This document shows, one piece after another, positions 10,325 through 19,062 of a stretch of 64,000 bases of DNA. The number at the start of each line of letters is the position of its first letter. Positions within the stretch are counted from its first letter, which is position 1. The position numbers were made by a program, and so were the translations under genes. Under the pieces are notes generated by a model. That model had not been told where the DNA came from. It did not search any database and saw only the letters and a list, made by a program, of their open reading frames with translations. This DNA comes from Amycolatopsis pithecellobii (GTDB lineage: Bacteria; Actinomycetota; Actinomycetes; Mycobacteriales; Pseudonocardiaceae): contig NZ_WMBA01000020.1 of NCBI RefSeq assembly GCF_009707865.1, forward strand, positions 47,309-111,308, given 5' to 3'.

Positions 10325-11058
10325 TTCTCGTCCTGTTTGAGTTCTTCGTTCAGCGAGCGCCAGGCGGTTTCCGCGGCCTTCTGCTCAGCTTCCTTCTTCG
10401 TGGTGCCGTCACCGTGGCCCAGGTCCCGGCCGGCGATGAGCACCGTCGCGCTGAACTCCTTGCGGTGGTCCGGACCGGTGTCTTCGACCTTGTACTCGGG
10501 CACCCCCAGACCCGCCGACGCGGTCAGCTCCTGCAGGCTCGTCTTCCAGTCCAGCCCGGCCCCGCGCAGCGGCGCCTCCGCCAGTAACGGGTCGAACAGC
10601 CGGTGCACCAGCGCGCGCCCCGCCTCGATGCCCTGTGCCAGGTACACCGCGCCGATCATGGCTTCGAGGCCGTCGGCCAGAATGCTCGCCTTGTCCCGCC
10701 CGCCGGTGAGCTCCTCGCCCTTGCCCAGCAGCAGATGTGCACCGAGCCCGCCTTCGCCGAGGCCGCGGGCGACACCGGCCAGCGCGTGCATGTTCACCAC
10801 GCTGGCCCGCAGTTTCGCGAGCTGCCCCTCGGGGAGATCGGGATGCGCGTTGTACAGGTGATCAGTGACCACGAGCCCCAGCACGGCATCGCCGAGGAAC
10901 TCAAGCCGCTCGTTCGGCGGCAACCCACCGTTCTCGTAGGCGTACGAACGGTGCGTCAACGCAAGATAAAGCAGCTCGGCGTCCAGATCGACGCCGAGCG
11001 CTTCGAGCAAGGGCGCAGGGTCGGTCACCGGCCTTCCCGGCTTCGGCTTACCCCCCAT
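10321..11058 (-). CDS. rnc: Ribonuclease III
   Basis: Double-strand-specific endoribonuclease that processes rRNA precursors and structured mRNAs. The 245-residue protein has the signature [12 protein letters not shown] in the catalytic domain (~1-150), a second acidic cluster near [11 protein letters not shown], and a C-terminal dsRNA-binding domain (~170-240, ending [13 protein letters not shown]). ATG 11058 starts 11 bases after the rpmF stop; the longer open frame upstream is rpmF in another frame. The rpmF-rnc-mutM order is typical of actinobacteria. Confidence 0.95.
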   Translation of the reverse strand: MGGKPKPGRPVTDPAPLLEALGVDLDAELLYLALTHRSYAYENGGLPPNERLEFLGDAVLGLVVTDHLYNAHPDLPEGQLAKLRASVVNMHALAGVARGLGEGGLGAHLLLGKGEELTGGRDKASILADGLEAMIGAVYLAQGIEAGRALVHRLFDPLLAEAPLRGAGLDWKTSLQELTASAGLGVPEYKVEDTGPDHRKEFSATVLIAGRDLGHGDGTTKKEAEQKAAETAWRSLNEELKQDEN

Positions 11059-11069
11059 CTCGGTCAGCC

Positions 11070-11252
11070 TCAGGCGGGCTCGACAACCTGCCGACCGTCG
11101 TACTGGCCGCAGGTCGGGCAGGCCACGTGCTGCGGCTTCAGCTGCCGGCAGGCACGGTTCGAGCAGGCCACCAGCTGCACCGGGGCCGCTTTCCACGACG
11201 ACCGGCGGGTGCGCGTGTTGGCTCGCGACATCTTCCGCTTCGGGACGGCCAC
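11070..11252 (-). CDS. rpmF: 50S ribosomal protein L32
   Basis: A 60-residue large-subunit ribosomal protein. It starts [17 protein letters not shown], the classic L32 N-terminus. Four cysteines remain (CSNRAC and CPTC), a possible zinc ribbon, although the first pair is spaced CX4C rather than the usual CX2C. It is preceded by the YceD-family gene, the usual partner of rpmF in bacteria, and followed by rnc. Confidence 0.95.
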   Translation of the reverse strand: MAVPKRKMSRANTRTRRSSWKAAPVQLVACSNRACRQLKPQHVACPTCGQYDGRQVVEPA

Positions 11253-11325
11253 GACTACATCTCCTCGTCAAGGTTCTCAGCCCGCTGGTGCGAGCCTGCT
11301 TACTGGCTGGGCGAGCTGGTGCTCG

Positions 11326-11913
11326 TCAGGCTTCCTGGTCGGGACCCGCAGCCGGAGCATCACCGAAACGCTCGACCAGCGCGGCCCACCGAGGATCTAT
11401 GGTCTCATGCCCGTGTCCGGGCTCGAGATCGGCCCACTTCGCACCACAGTCCGGGCACAACCCGGGGCAGTCCTCGCGGCACAACGGCACCTGCGGCAGC
11501 GCGAGCACCAGCGCGTCACGGACCACCGGCTCCAGGTCGATCCGGTCGTCGATCAGGCGGCTGACCTCGTCTTCTTCGGTGGTGGCCTCGGTGGTCGAGT
11601 CCGGGTAGGCGAACAGTTCGGTCAGGTGGATCTCGGTGTCACCCTCGATGGGGTCGAGGCAGCGCGAGCATTCGCCGGTGGTGTGCGCGGTGGCGGTACC
11701 GGTGACCAGCACACCCTCCACAACGGACTCCAGCAGCAGGTCGAGCTCGATCTCGGACCCCTCGGGCACGACGATCACGCCGGGAAAGCCGAGCGAGGCT
11801 CCGACCGGGACATCTCGGCGCACATCGCGGCTCAGGCCGGCGCGACGCCCCAGCTCACGGGTGTCGACCACCCAGGGATTGCGGGTGTCGAGGGAACTGT
11901 GTTCGTCAGACAT
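11326..11913 (-). CDS. YceD/DUF177 family protein
   Basis: A 195-residue member of the YceD family, whose members sit beside rpmF and are implicated in 23S rRNA or L32-related ribosome assembly. It carries the family's cysteine pattern: CSRCL in the middle, then CREDCPGLCPDCG near the C-terminus. The C-terminal tail is acidic and Gly/Pro-rich. It forms one leftward unit with rpmF, rnc and mutM. Its counterpart in M. tuberculosis is Rv2926c, from memory of gene order. Confidence 0.88.
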   Translation of the reverse strand: MSDEHSSLDTRNPWVVDTRELGRRAGLSRDVRRDVPVGASLGFPGVIVVPEGSEIELDLLLESVVEGVLVTGTATAHTTGECSRCLDPIEGDTEIHLTELFAYPDSTTEATTEEDEVSRLIDDRIDLEPVVRDALVLALPQVPLCREDCPGLCPDCGAKWADLEPGHGHETIDPRWAALVERFGDAPAAGPDQEA

Positions 11914-11968
11914 TTTGGGTGCACTCGGATCGTCGATGAGGCGGACAGCCTCACCAGCCTACCGGCCC

Positions 11969-12688
11969 TTACGGCTGGAAGTCGTAGAGCGGGCTTCGCT
12001 GCCCGGCACCGGGCGGGGTGCGCAGGTGGTTGCGGCCGGAATCGACCGTGCGCAGCGTGGTCGACAACAGTTCCGAGAACTCGGCGAGTTTGCCGTCCAC
12101 ATAGGCGTCGCACTCACTGCGCTGGCGATCGGCCTCGACATGCGCCTCGTCGACGATGCGGGCCGATTCCGCGTGCGCGGCCTGCACGACCTCGGTCTGC
12201 GAAACCAGCCGGGCCTGCTCGTGCCGCCCGTCCTCGATCGCCCGCTCGTACGCGGCGCGACCGGCTTCGATCATGCGTTCCGACTCGGCCCGCGAACGTT
12301 CCACCAGATTCTGGTACTCGGCCTGCCCGCCGGCGACCATTCGCTCGGCCTCGGCGTGCGCATCGGCCATGATCTGCTCCGCCCGTGCCCGTGCGTCTTC
12401 GAGCAACCGCTGGGCCTCCTCGGTCGCCTCGCTTACGGTGGTGTCCGCCTCGGCGCGGGCGCCGTTGACCATCGCATCGGATTCCGCACGGGCCTTGTCG
12501 ATCAGCTCGTCGCGCTTGTCCAGCACGTCCTGGGCGTCGTCCACCTCGCGGGGCAGCGCGTCCCGGACATCGTCGAGAAGTTCGAGGACGTCACCGCGTG
12601 GCACCACGCAGCTCGACGTCATCGGCACTCCACGTGCCTCTTCCACGATCGTGACGAGCTCGTCGAGAGCCTCGAACACCCGGTACAC
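11969..12688 (-). CDS. sepIVA: SepIVA-like DivIVA-domain coiled-coil protein
   Basis: A 239-residue coiled-coil protein that begins MYRVFEALDELVTIVEEARG, typical of the mycobacterial septation factor SepIVA (Rv2927c). An N-terminal DivIVA-like segment (~1-70) leads into a long Ala/Glu/Arg-rich coiled coil (~60-210) with heptads such as ARAEADTTVSEATEEAQRLL. It probably acts at the septum or pole in envelope precursor delivery, by homology. Gene order with YceD, rpmF/rnc and mutM matches mycobacteria. Confidence 0.82.
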   Translation of the reverse strand: MYRVFEALDELVTIVEEARGVPMTSSCVVPRGDVLELLDDVRDALPREVDDAQDVLDKRDELIDKARAESDAMVNGARAEADTTVSEATEEAQRLLEDARARAEQIMADAHAEAERMVAGGQAEYQNLVERSRAESERMIEAGRAAYERAIEDGRHEQARLVSQTEVVQAAHAESARIVDEAHVEADRQRSECDAYVDGKLAEFSELLSTTLRTVDSGRNHLRTPPGAGQRSPLYDFQP

Positions 12689-12707
12689 GGCAACTCCTTG
12701 ACTAGCC

Positions 12708-12750
12708 CTTCCCCGCTGGCTCGCTCCAGTCTGCCGGGTCAGCGGGGAAG
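12708..12750. terminator. Inverted repeat between the RNase gene and sepIVA
   Basis: Perfect 11-bp inverted repeat CTTCCCCGCTG / CAGCGGGGAAG with a 21-base loop, just upstream of the sepIVA start and downstream of the RNase gene. It could end transcription of the RNase gene; no strong T-run follows, so this is tentative. Confidence 0.5.
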
Positions 12751-12831
12751 ACGCCCGGAAGCGGCCTCCGGCGTGTCAGCGACGCGGAGCGTCTCCGTGA
12801 GGGGTGGTGGTCGGGCTGACGGGTGGGGGTG

Positions 12832-12867
12832 TCAAGAGGATCAAGAGGATCAAGAGGATCAAGAGGA
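12832..12867. repeat. Four tandem copies of a 9-bp unit spanning the RNase stop codon
   Basis: TCAAGAGGA is repeated four times without change. On the coding (minus) strand the unit reads TCCTCTTGA, which encodes Ser-Ser-stop. The first copy is the real C-terminus and stop of the RNase gene; the other three repeat the same in-frame stop downstream. Confidence 0.95.
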
Positions 12868-13281
12868 AACGTCGACCAGGTCGAAACTCGCGTAGTGGTC
12901 GGAGGTGTAGAAGTACTCGCCGCCCTCGCCGGTGATGATGCGGCGGGCGCCGCGGTCGTCACTGCCGGGTGTCTCCACCGTGTACTCGTGGTAGTAGCCG
13001 CTCGCACAGCCGGGCAGCAGGCCTTCGCGGTTCTGGAAGACCGTGCCGTCCTGCGGGTACGGGTACGGCCCGCCCTGCTGGATCTCGTCGTAGGTGTCCG
13101 TCGCCTCGGGCGGCAGCGAGCTGAGCGCGACGACGGTGAAGCCGGAGGTGTCCCCGCACTCGGCCTGCGCGACGACGGCCGGGACGGCGACCGACGCCTG
13201 CGCCGGCACGGCGAGCCCCAGTCCGGTGAACAGCGTGATCGCCAGCGCGAGAAGGCCGGTGAGCAACCGTTTGTTGGTCAT
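12859..13281 (-). CDS. Secreted guanyl-specific ribonuclease (RNase Sa/N1 family)
   Basis: Extracellular RNase of 140 residues. A signal peptide (LLTGLLALAITLFTGLGLA, cleavage probably after AQA at ~29) precedes a domain closely matching Streptomyces RNase Sa. LPPEATDTYDEI, QDGTVFQNRE, GYYHEYTVETPG and SDHYASF are all present, giving catalytic Glu99, an Arg cluster at 110-114 and general acid His129. It should cleave single-stranded RNA 3' to guanosine outside the cell. No barstar-like inhibitor gene is adjacent. It sits alone between housekeeping genes. Confidence 0.93.
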   Translation of the reverse strand: MTNKRLLTGLLALAITLFTGLGLAVPAQASVAVPAVVAQAECGDTSGFTVVALSSLPPEATDTYDEIQQGGPYPYPQDGTVFQNREGLLPGCASGYYHEYTVETPGSDDRGARRIITGEGGEYFYTSDHYASFDLVDVSS

Positions 13282-13336
13282 TTTCGGACCGTAGCCGGAT
13301 GAGGTGGCCCCGCTGGAAAACTCCCGACGAACGAAC

Positions 13337-13828
13337 TCAGCCGTTCAGGTTACGTTCGGCCACTTTCGCCGTGAGGCGCTCGAACACCACGCCCGGCACG
13401 AGGTTCTTCACGTCCCCGCCGTAGTTCGCGATCTCCTTGACCAGCGAGCTCGACACGAACCCGTACTGCGGGTTGTTCGACATCAGCAGCGTCTCGACCC
13501 CGGACAGCTCGCGGTTCATCTGTGCCATCTGCAGCTCGTAGTCGAAATCGCTGACCGAGCGCAGCCCCTTGGCGATCGCGCCGATCCCATGGTTCCGGCA
13601 GTAGTCGACGAGCAGGCCGTGCCACGAGTCGACGCGCACGTTGGGCAGCCCGCGGGTGATCTCGGTGAGCATTTCGAGCCGCTCGTCGATCGTGAACAGG
13701 CCCTTCTTGCTTTTGTTGATCAACACGGCGACCACGACCTCATCGAACAACTTCGAGGAGCGCTCGATGATGTCCAGATGGCCGTTCGTCACGGGATCGT
13801 AGGAACCGGGGCAGACCGCTCGCACCAT
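13337..13828 (-). CDS. coaD: Phosphopantetheine adenylyltransferase
   Basis: Penultimate step of coenzyme A synthesis: 4'-phosphopantetheine plus ATP gives dephospho-CoA. The 163-residue protein has the nucleotidyltransferase motif [12 protein letters not shown] near the N-terminus (TxGH type) and the C-terminal [15 protein letters not shown] block typical of CoaD. It follows rsmD, 21 bases downstream, in the same order as in mycobacteria. Confidence 0.96.
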   Translation of the reverse strand: MVRAVCPGSYDPVTNGHLDIIERSSKLFDEVVVAVLINKSKKGLFTIDERLEMLTEITRGLPNVRVDSWHGLLVDYCRNHGIGAIAKGLRSVSDFDYELQMAQMNRELSGVETLLMSNNPQYGFVSSSLVKEIANYGGDVKNLVPGVVFERLTAKVAERNLNG

Positions 13829-13849
13829 GGCGCGGACGTTACCCGGTGC

Positions 13850-14431
13850 TCACCCGCCGCTGCGCGGGGAAGTGACGAACTCCGCCCAGTGCAACGCCGT
13901 GTCCCCGTGGCGCATCGTCCGCACCGGGGCGAAACCCGCCGGCCAGCCGGGTTCGCCGTCCCGTTTGGCCCGCTCGACGATCACCAGCCCGTCGTCGGCG
14001 ATCCAGCCCCCGGCGGCGAGTGCGGCCAGCATCGCGCCGAGCCGGACGGCGTCCACCGCGTACGGAGGGTCGGCCAGTACCAGGTCGAACGGCTGGTCGG
14101 CGGGCTGGGCCAGCACGCTCTCCACCTGGCCGGCCCGCACCTGCCCGCCGAGGGCGAGTTCCGCCACATTGCCGCGCAGGACCTGCAGGGCGCGGCGATC
14201 GGACTCGACGAACAGCGCGTCCCGGGCACCACGGGACAGCGCCTCGAGACCCAGCGCACCCGAGCCGGCGTAAAGGTCCAGCACCCGGGCGCCGTCCAGC
14301 TCACCGGCCGATTCCAGCGCGTTGAACAGGGACTCACGCACCCGCTCCGAGGTGGGCCGTGTCCCTTGCGGCGGTACCTTGAGCCGCCTCCCGCCCGCGC
14401 GCCCCGCGACGATCCTGGTCACAGCTGGCAT
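13850..14431 (-). CDS. rsmD: 16S rRNA (guanine-966-N2) methyltransferase RsmD
   Basis: Methylates G966 of 16S rRNA in the 30S subunit. The 193-residue Rossmann methyltransferase has the SAM motif VLDLYAGSGALGLEALSRGA and the catalytic DPPY motif (LVLADPPYAVD). The N-terminal TRIVAGRAGGRRLKVPP and RPTSERVRESLFN are RsmD hallmarks. It forms a unit with coaD. Confidence 0.94.
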   Translation of the reverse strand: MPAVTRIVAGRAGGRRLKVPPQGTRPTSERVRESLFNALESAGELDGARVLDLYAGSGALGLEALSRGARDALFVESDRRALQVLRGNVAELALGGQVRAGQVESVLAQPADQPFDLVLADPPYAVDAVRLGAMLAALAAGGWIADDGLVIVERAKRDGEPGWPAGFAPVRTMRHGDTALHWAEFVTSPRSGG

Positions 14432-14542
14432 TTTCGGCCATCTTCACCACCGCCGTTTTGGCCGGGACTTGGTGAACCGTTCGGACGGCACGCGTAGAGT
14501 CGTTCTTCCTGTTGCCGGCGAGTGAGCTGTAGGAGAGCGTGC

Positions 14543-16660
14543 GTGTCGGAACCCCGGGTCAGACGGGCCGAGATCGCCATCGAGCAAGAGCACGTCGACC
14601 GCGTCTACCGCCGGCTTGCCGAGCTACGCGCACAAGCCGAAGCCATGCGTACCAAGGGATACGAGATCGGGCACGGCGCGCAGCGCGAGGCCGTCTTCGA
14701 ACAGGCGTCGATGTTGTTCGAGCGCGACATGATGGTGTTCCACGCGAACCAGACCCTGCAGACGCTCGACGCCGAGTACGAGGGCCTGGTGTTCGGCCGG
14801 CTCGACCAGACCATCGGCGAGAAGATCTACGTCGGCCGCCTCGGCATCCGTGACGCCGAGTTCGACAACCTCGTCACCGACTGGCGCGCGCCCGCCGCGG
14901 CGGCGTTCTACCAGGCCACCGCCGAAGAGCCGATGGACGTGGTGCGCCGCCGCGTCATCCGCTGTTCCGGGCAGAACGTGCTCGACGTCGACGATGACGT
15001 GCTGATCCCCGACGCCGTTCCGGACGACATGCAGGTGGTCGGTGAGGGTGCGCTGATGGCCGCACTCGGCCGGTCCCGCGGGGAGAAGATGCGCGACATC
15101 GTCGCGACCATCCAGCGCGAGCAGGACGAGGTCATCCGCGCGCCGTGGCGGGGTGTCACGGAAATCACCGGCGGCCCCGGCACCGGCAAGACCGCCGTCG
15201 CGCTGCACCGCGCCGCCTACCTGCTTTACCGGTACCGGCGGCAGCTCGGCGGGGCCGGGGTGTTCGTGCTCGGGCCGTCCGGCGTGTTCACCAGCTACAT
15301 CTCGCGCGTGCTGCCGTCGATGGGGGAAACGAACGTCGAGTTGCGCGCGCTCGGTGAAGTACTGGACGGCGTCGTCGCGACGCGGCAGGATCCGGGGCCG
15401 CTCGCGGCGATCAAGGGTTCGCTGCGTATGCGGAAGGTGCTGACGCGCGCCATGCGTGACACCCCGCCGGACGTGCCCGCCGAGTTGCGCATCGTCTACC
15501 GCGGCGAGGTGCTCCGGCTGCAGGGCAAGGAACTGGAGAAGGTCCGCCGCAAGGTGCACGGCCACGGCGGGCCGCCGAACCGGTCGCGGGTGCGTGCGGC
15601 CGAGACGTTACTGGAAGCCTTGGCGGACAAGGCGGAAGAGAACGCGCGCGCCGACGGCGGGTCGGTGGACCGCACCGAGTTGATCATGGAACTGGGTGAG
15701 CGGATCGACTTCCACCGGTTCCTCGTCGTGTGGTGGCCGGTGCTGTATCCGGGCGAAATCCTGCGCTGGCTCGGCGACCCGGCGCGACTCGCGCGCGCGG
15801 GCAAGGGCGTGCTCAAGCGCGACGAGGTGGATCTGCTGGCCGCCTCGTTCGCGGATCGGGAAGCCGACTGGACGGTCGCGGACGTCGCGTTGCTGGACGA
15901 GCTGCGGGTGCTGACCGGGCCGCCACCGAAGCGGCGCCGCCGGGCGCAGCAGGTCGAACTGGACGCCGCTCCCGCTGCGCGCACCGAGCAGGGCCCGCAT
16001 CGCCCGGAACACTACGACGAGTACTCGCATATCGTCGTCGACGAGTCGCAGGACCTGTCGCCGATGCAGTGGCGGATGATCGGCCGGCGCGGCAAGTACG
16101 CGAGCTGGACGGTGGTCGGTGACCCGGTGCAGAGTTCCTGGCCGGACCCCGCGGAGGCGGCGCAGGCACGCGATCAGGCGTTCGGGCTCCGGTCCCAGCG
16201 GCGGCGCTACACGCTGCGCACGAACTACCGGAACTCGGCGGAGATCTTCGACCTGGCGGCCGGCGTGGTCGCCGGTTACGCGGGTGCCGACGAGCTGCCG
16301 AAAGCCGTGCGCACCACGGGAATCGAGCCCGACGTGCGGATCGTCGAGCGGACCGGCGTCGAGGTCGGCACTCAGGCGGCGGCGAAGGAACTGATGGACG
16401 CGGTCGAGGGCACGGTCGGCGTGATCTGCGCGATGGACCGGGTGACCGAGGTGCAGGGCTGGTTGCAGGGCCGGGCGGACGAGCGGCTCAAGGTCGTCGG
16501 CAGCCTGGACGCCAAGGGCCTCGAATACGACGCCGTCGTGCTGGTGGAGCCGACCGAGCTGATCACCGAATCCACGACGGGGCGCCGAGTGCTCTACGTG
16601 GCGCTGACCCGCGCCACCCAGCAGCTGACGGTGGTGGCCTCCGACCGGGAATGGTTGTGA
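14543..16660 (+). CDS. HelD-like UvrD/Rep superfamily 1 helicase
   Basis: A 705-residue superfamily 1 ATPase of the HelD type, a family that binds RNA polymerase and releases it from stalled complexes; some actinobacterial members (HelR) protect against rifampicin. The N-terminus is a helical, probably coiled-coil arm (~1-80). Walker A is GGPGTGKTA (~210), motif II lies in [17 protein letters not shown], motif IV in [11 protein letters not shown], and a C-terminal UvrD-like block ends [17 protein letters not shown] 14543 is preferred because AGGAGAG lies six bases upstream. Its stop overlaps the next gene. Whether it is HelD or HelR class cannot be settled here. Confidence 0.85.
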   Translation: MSEPRVRRAEIAIEQEHVDRVYRRLAELRAQAEAMRTKGYEIGHGAQREAVFEQASMLFERDMMVFHANQTLQTLDAEYEGLVFGRLDQTIGEKIYVGRLGIRDAEFDNLVTDWRAPAAAAFYQATAEEPMDVVRRRVIRCSGQNVLDVDDDVLIPDAVPDDMQVVGEGALMAALGRSRGEKMRDIVATIQREQDEVIRAPWRGVTEITGGPGTGKTAVALHRAAYLLYRYRRQLGGAGVFVLGPSGVFTSYISRVLPSMGETNVELRALGEVLDGVVATRQDPGPLAAIKGSLRMRKVLTRAMRDTPPDVPAELRIVYRGEVLRLQGKELEKVRRKVHGHGGPPNRSRVRAAETLLEALADKAEENARADGGSVDRTELIMELGERIDFHRFLVVWWPVLYPGEILRWLGDPARLARAGKGVLKRDEVDLLAASFADREADWTVADVALLDELRVLTGPPPKRRRRAQQVELDAAPAARTEQGPHRPEHYDEYSHIVVDESQDLSPMQWRMIGRRGKYASWTVVGDPVQSSWPDPAEAAQARDQAFGLRSQRRRYTLRTNYRNSAEIFDLAAGVVAGYAGADELPKAVRTTGIEPDVRIVERTGVEVGTQAAAKELMDAVEGTVGVICAMDRVTEVQGWLQGRADERLKVVGSLDAKGLEYDAVVLVEPTELITESTTGRRVLYVALTRATQQLTVVASDREWL

Positions 16661-17625
16661 TCGTCCCGCTGTCGGTGCTCGATCTCGTTCCCATCGCCAG
16701 TGACGGGGACGCCGTGACCGCTCTGCACAACACCCTTGACCTCGCGCGGCACGCCGAGCGTCTCGGCTGTCGCCGGTACTGGATCGCCGAGCATCACAAC
16801 ATCCCGGGCGTGGCGAGCGCGGCGACAGCGGTGCTGGTCGGGCAGGTGGCGTCGGCGACGGCGCGGATCCGGGTCGGTTCCGGTGGGATCATGCTGCCCA
16901 ACCACGCGCCGCTCATCGTCGCGGAGCAGTTCGGCACGCTGGATGCGTTGCACCCCGAGCGGATCGACCTCGGCGTCGGCCGCGCGCCCGGCACGGACCA
17001 GCGGACGGCGCTCGCGGTGCGGGGCGCACGGACTGCTGAGGACTTTCCGGCGCAGCTGAGCGAACTTCTGGGGTACTTCGAGCCTGACGAGACGCGCGCG
17101 GTCAACGCCGTGCCCGCGATCGGCCGGAAACCGCAGGTGTGGCTGCTGGGTTCGAGCGGGTTCAGCGCGCGGCTGGCTGGACGGCTGGGGCTGCCGTTCG
17201 TGTTCGCGCATCACCTGAGCGCGCGCAACACCTTGCCGGCGGTGCAGACCTATCGGGAGTCGTTCGAGCCATCGGAGGCGCTCGGGGAACCCCTGCTGAT
17301 GCTGAGCGTGGCGGCGATCTGCGCGGAGACGGAGGAGCAGGCGGACTGGCTGGCGGGGCCGGTCAAGTTGCGCTATCTGAGCCGCCGCCACGGCAACCCG
17401 ATCCGCCTGCCGAGCCCGGAAGCCGCGGCGGCCTACGCGTACACGGAGGAAGACCGGCGGTTGATCGACGGCCGGTTCGGCAGTGCCGCCATCGGCTCAC
17501 CGGAGACCGTGCGCAAGCGCCTGGACACGCTCGTCACGGACACCGGCGCGGCCGAGGTGATGGTCACAACCATGGTGCACGGTCACGCGGACCGGGTGCG
17601 CTCGTACGAGCTCCTGGCCGGCTGA
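16651..17625 (+). CDS. LLM-class flavin-dependent oxidoreductase
   Basis: A 324-residue member of the bacterial luciferase-like monooxygenase family, using reduced FMN or F420. It starts [20 protein letters not shown], with [34 protein letters not shown] and a C-terminal [13 protein letters not shown], all typical of the MsnO8/LLM subgroup. It overlaps the helicase stop by ten bases, so the two are probably co-translated. Substrate unknown; the F420 gene cofC lies elsewhere in the window, which makes either cofactor possible. Confidence 0.88.
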   Translation: MVVIVPLSVLDLVPIASDGDAVTALHNTLDLARHAERLGCRRYWIAEHHNIPGVASAATAVLVGQVASATARIRVGSGGIMLPNHAPLIVAEQFGTLDALHPERIDLGVGRAPGTDQRTALAVRGARTAEDFPAQLSELLGYFEPDETRAVNAVPAIGRKPQVWLLGSSGFSARLAGRLGLPFVFAHHLSARNTLPAVQTYRESFEPSEALGEPLLMLSVAAICAETEEQADWLAGPVKLRYLSRRHGNPIRLPSPEAAAAYAYTEEDRRLIDGRFGSAAIGSPETVRKRLDTLVTDTGAAEVMVTTMVHGHADRVRSYELLAG

Positions 17626-17686
17626 GTTTCACGCGGCAGGAGTTTCGCGCCGTTCCAGTCGTTCCATAGATGGCCACCGGACGGGC

Positions 17687-18985
17687 TCAGGACAACAGCG
17701 CCGTGCGGGTTCTCGGGAAGCCGGACTGGCCTAGATCGCCTGTCTTCACCGCCAGTACCTGGTTCACGCCGATCGAGCCGCGTTCGAAGGTCAATGCCGA
17801 AGCGGCCATGTACAGGCGCCACACGCGGGCCCGGCCCTCGCTGCTGAGGCGGACCGCGTCGGCCCAGTGGGACTCCAGGTTCGCGACCCACGCCCGCAGC
17901 GTCAGCGCGTAGTGCTCGCGCAGCGCCTCGACGTCCCGCACCTCGAACCCCGCCTCTTCGATCGCGTCGACCATGACGCCCAGCGGCTCCAGCTCGCCGT
18001 CCGGGAAGACGTACCGGTTGATGAACGACGTCCGCTCCCCCGTGTGGCCGTGCACGCCCACCTTCCGCGAGATCGCGTGGTTGAGCAGCCGCCCCTCGGG
18101 CTTGAGCAGGTCGTACAGCGCCTTCGTGTAGGTCGGCAGCATCGCCTGGCCGACATGCTCCGCCATGCCGATGCTCGAGATCGCGTCGAACGGGCCGTCG
18201 TGCACGTCCCGGTAGTCCTGCACGCGGATCTCGACCAGCTCCGAAAGCCCTTCCTCGGCGACCCGTTTGCGCGCGAATTCCGCCTGCGCCTGGGAAAGCG
18301 TCACACCGACGGCATGCGCGCCGTACCGCTTCGCCGCGTGGATCACGAAGGTGCCCCAGCCGCAGCCGACGTCGAGCACACGTTTGCCCTCGTCCAGCCC
18401 GAGTTTGCGCGCCACGAGATCGACCTTGGCGATCTGCGCGTCCTCCAGTGACGTGACGCCCTCGCCCCACACCGCGCACGAGTACGTCATCGACGGGCCG
18501 AGAACCAGTGCGTAGAAATCGTTGCCGACATCGTAGTGGTGGCTGATCGCCTGCGCGTCCCGCCGTTTCGAGTGCAGCCTGCCGCCCAGCCGGATCTCCT
18601 CGGCAGGCGGCTTCGGCGGCAGCCCGATCGCACCCAGCCGCAGGCCGGACTTGATCATGTCCAGTTTGACGCCGCGCTCCACGTCCAGCGGCCCGGACTG
18701 GTTTCCGATGACGCGCTCGAGCTGCGAAAGGCTTTCGAAGAAATCCGATTCGACGTCGAGATCACCGGATACGAAGCATCGCGCGATACCGAGTTCGTTC
18801 GGCGCCCACAGCAACCGCCGCAACGCGCGACGGCGGCGCAGGACCAACCGGACCGGCGCGTCCGGCGGGCCCGCTTCGCTGCCGTCCCAACAACGAATGA
18901 AAAGGGGGAGTTCACTGCCGAGCGCGACGCGCACCAGGGTGTGCACGGCGCTCGCCGCATTGTGCGAGGTAGCCACGTGCCTCAT
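17687..18985 (-). CDS. Cyclopropane-fatty-acyl-phospholipid synthase family methyltransferase
   Basis: A 432-residue SAM-dependent enzyme of the CFA synthase type, acting on unsaturated acyl chains of membrane phospholipids. The N-terminal lipid-binding half (~1-150) precedes a methyltransferase domain with SHHYDVGNDFYALVLGPSMT, the SAM loop DVGCGWGTF (~205-213), and the conserved EHVG and HAISRK segments. ATG 18985 gives a normal length; a GTG five codons later is possible. It is monocistronic. It could make cyclopropane, methyl-branched or methylene fatty acids; the sequence alone does not decide. Confidence 0.88.
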   Translation of the reverse strand: MRHVATSHNAASAVHTLVRVALGSELPLFIRCWDGSEAGPPDAPVRLVLRRRRALRRLLWAPNELGIARCFVSGDLDVESDFFESLSQLERVIGNQSGPLDVERGVKLDMIKSGLRLGAIGLPPKPPAEEIRLGGRLHSKRRDAQAISHHYDVGNDFYALVLGPSMTYSCAVWGEGVTSLEDAQIAKVDLVARKLGLDEGKRVLDVGCGWGTFVIHAAKRYGAHAVGVTLSQAQAEFARKRVAEEGLSELVEIRVQDYRDVHDGPFDAISSIGMAEHVGQAMLPTYTKALYDLLKPEGRLLNHAISRKVGVHGHTGERTSFINRYVFPDGELEPLGVMVDAIEEAGFEVRDVEALREHYALTLRAWVANLESHWADAVRLSSEGRARVWRLYMAASALTFERGSIGVNQVLAVKTGDLGQSGFPRTRTALLS

Positions 18986-19062
18986 TCAAGCACTTATGCC
19001 TACTTCACGTGCAACCGTGTATACGGCTTCGCCGGAAACATCCGAATCGCGCCACGTGTGCG

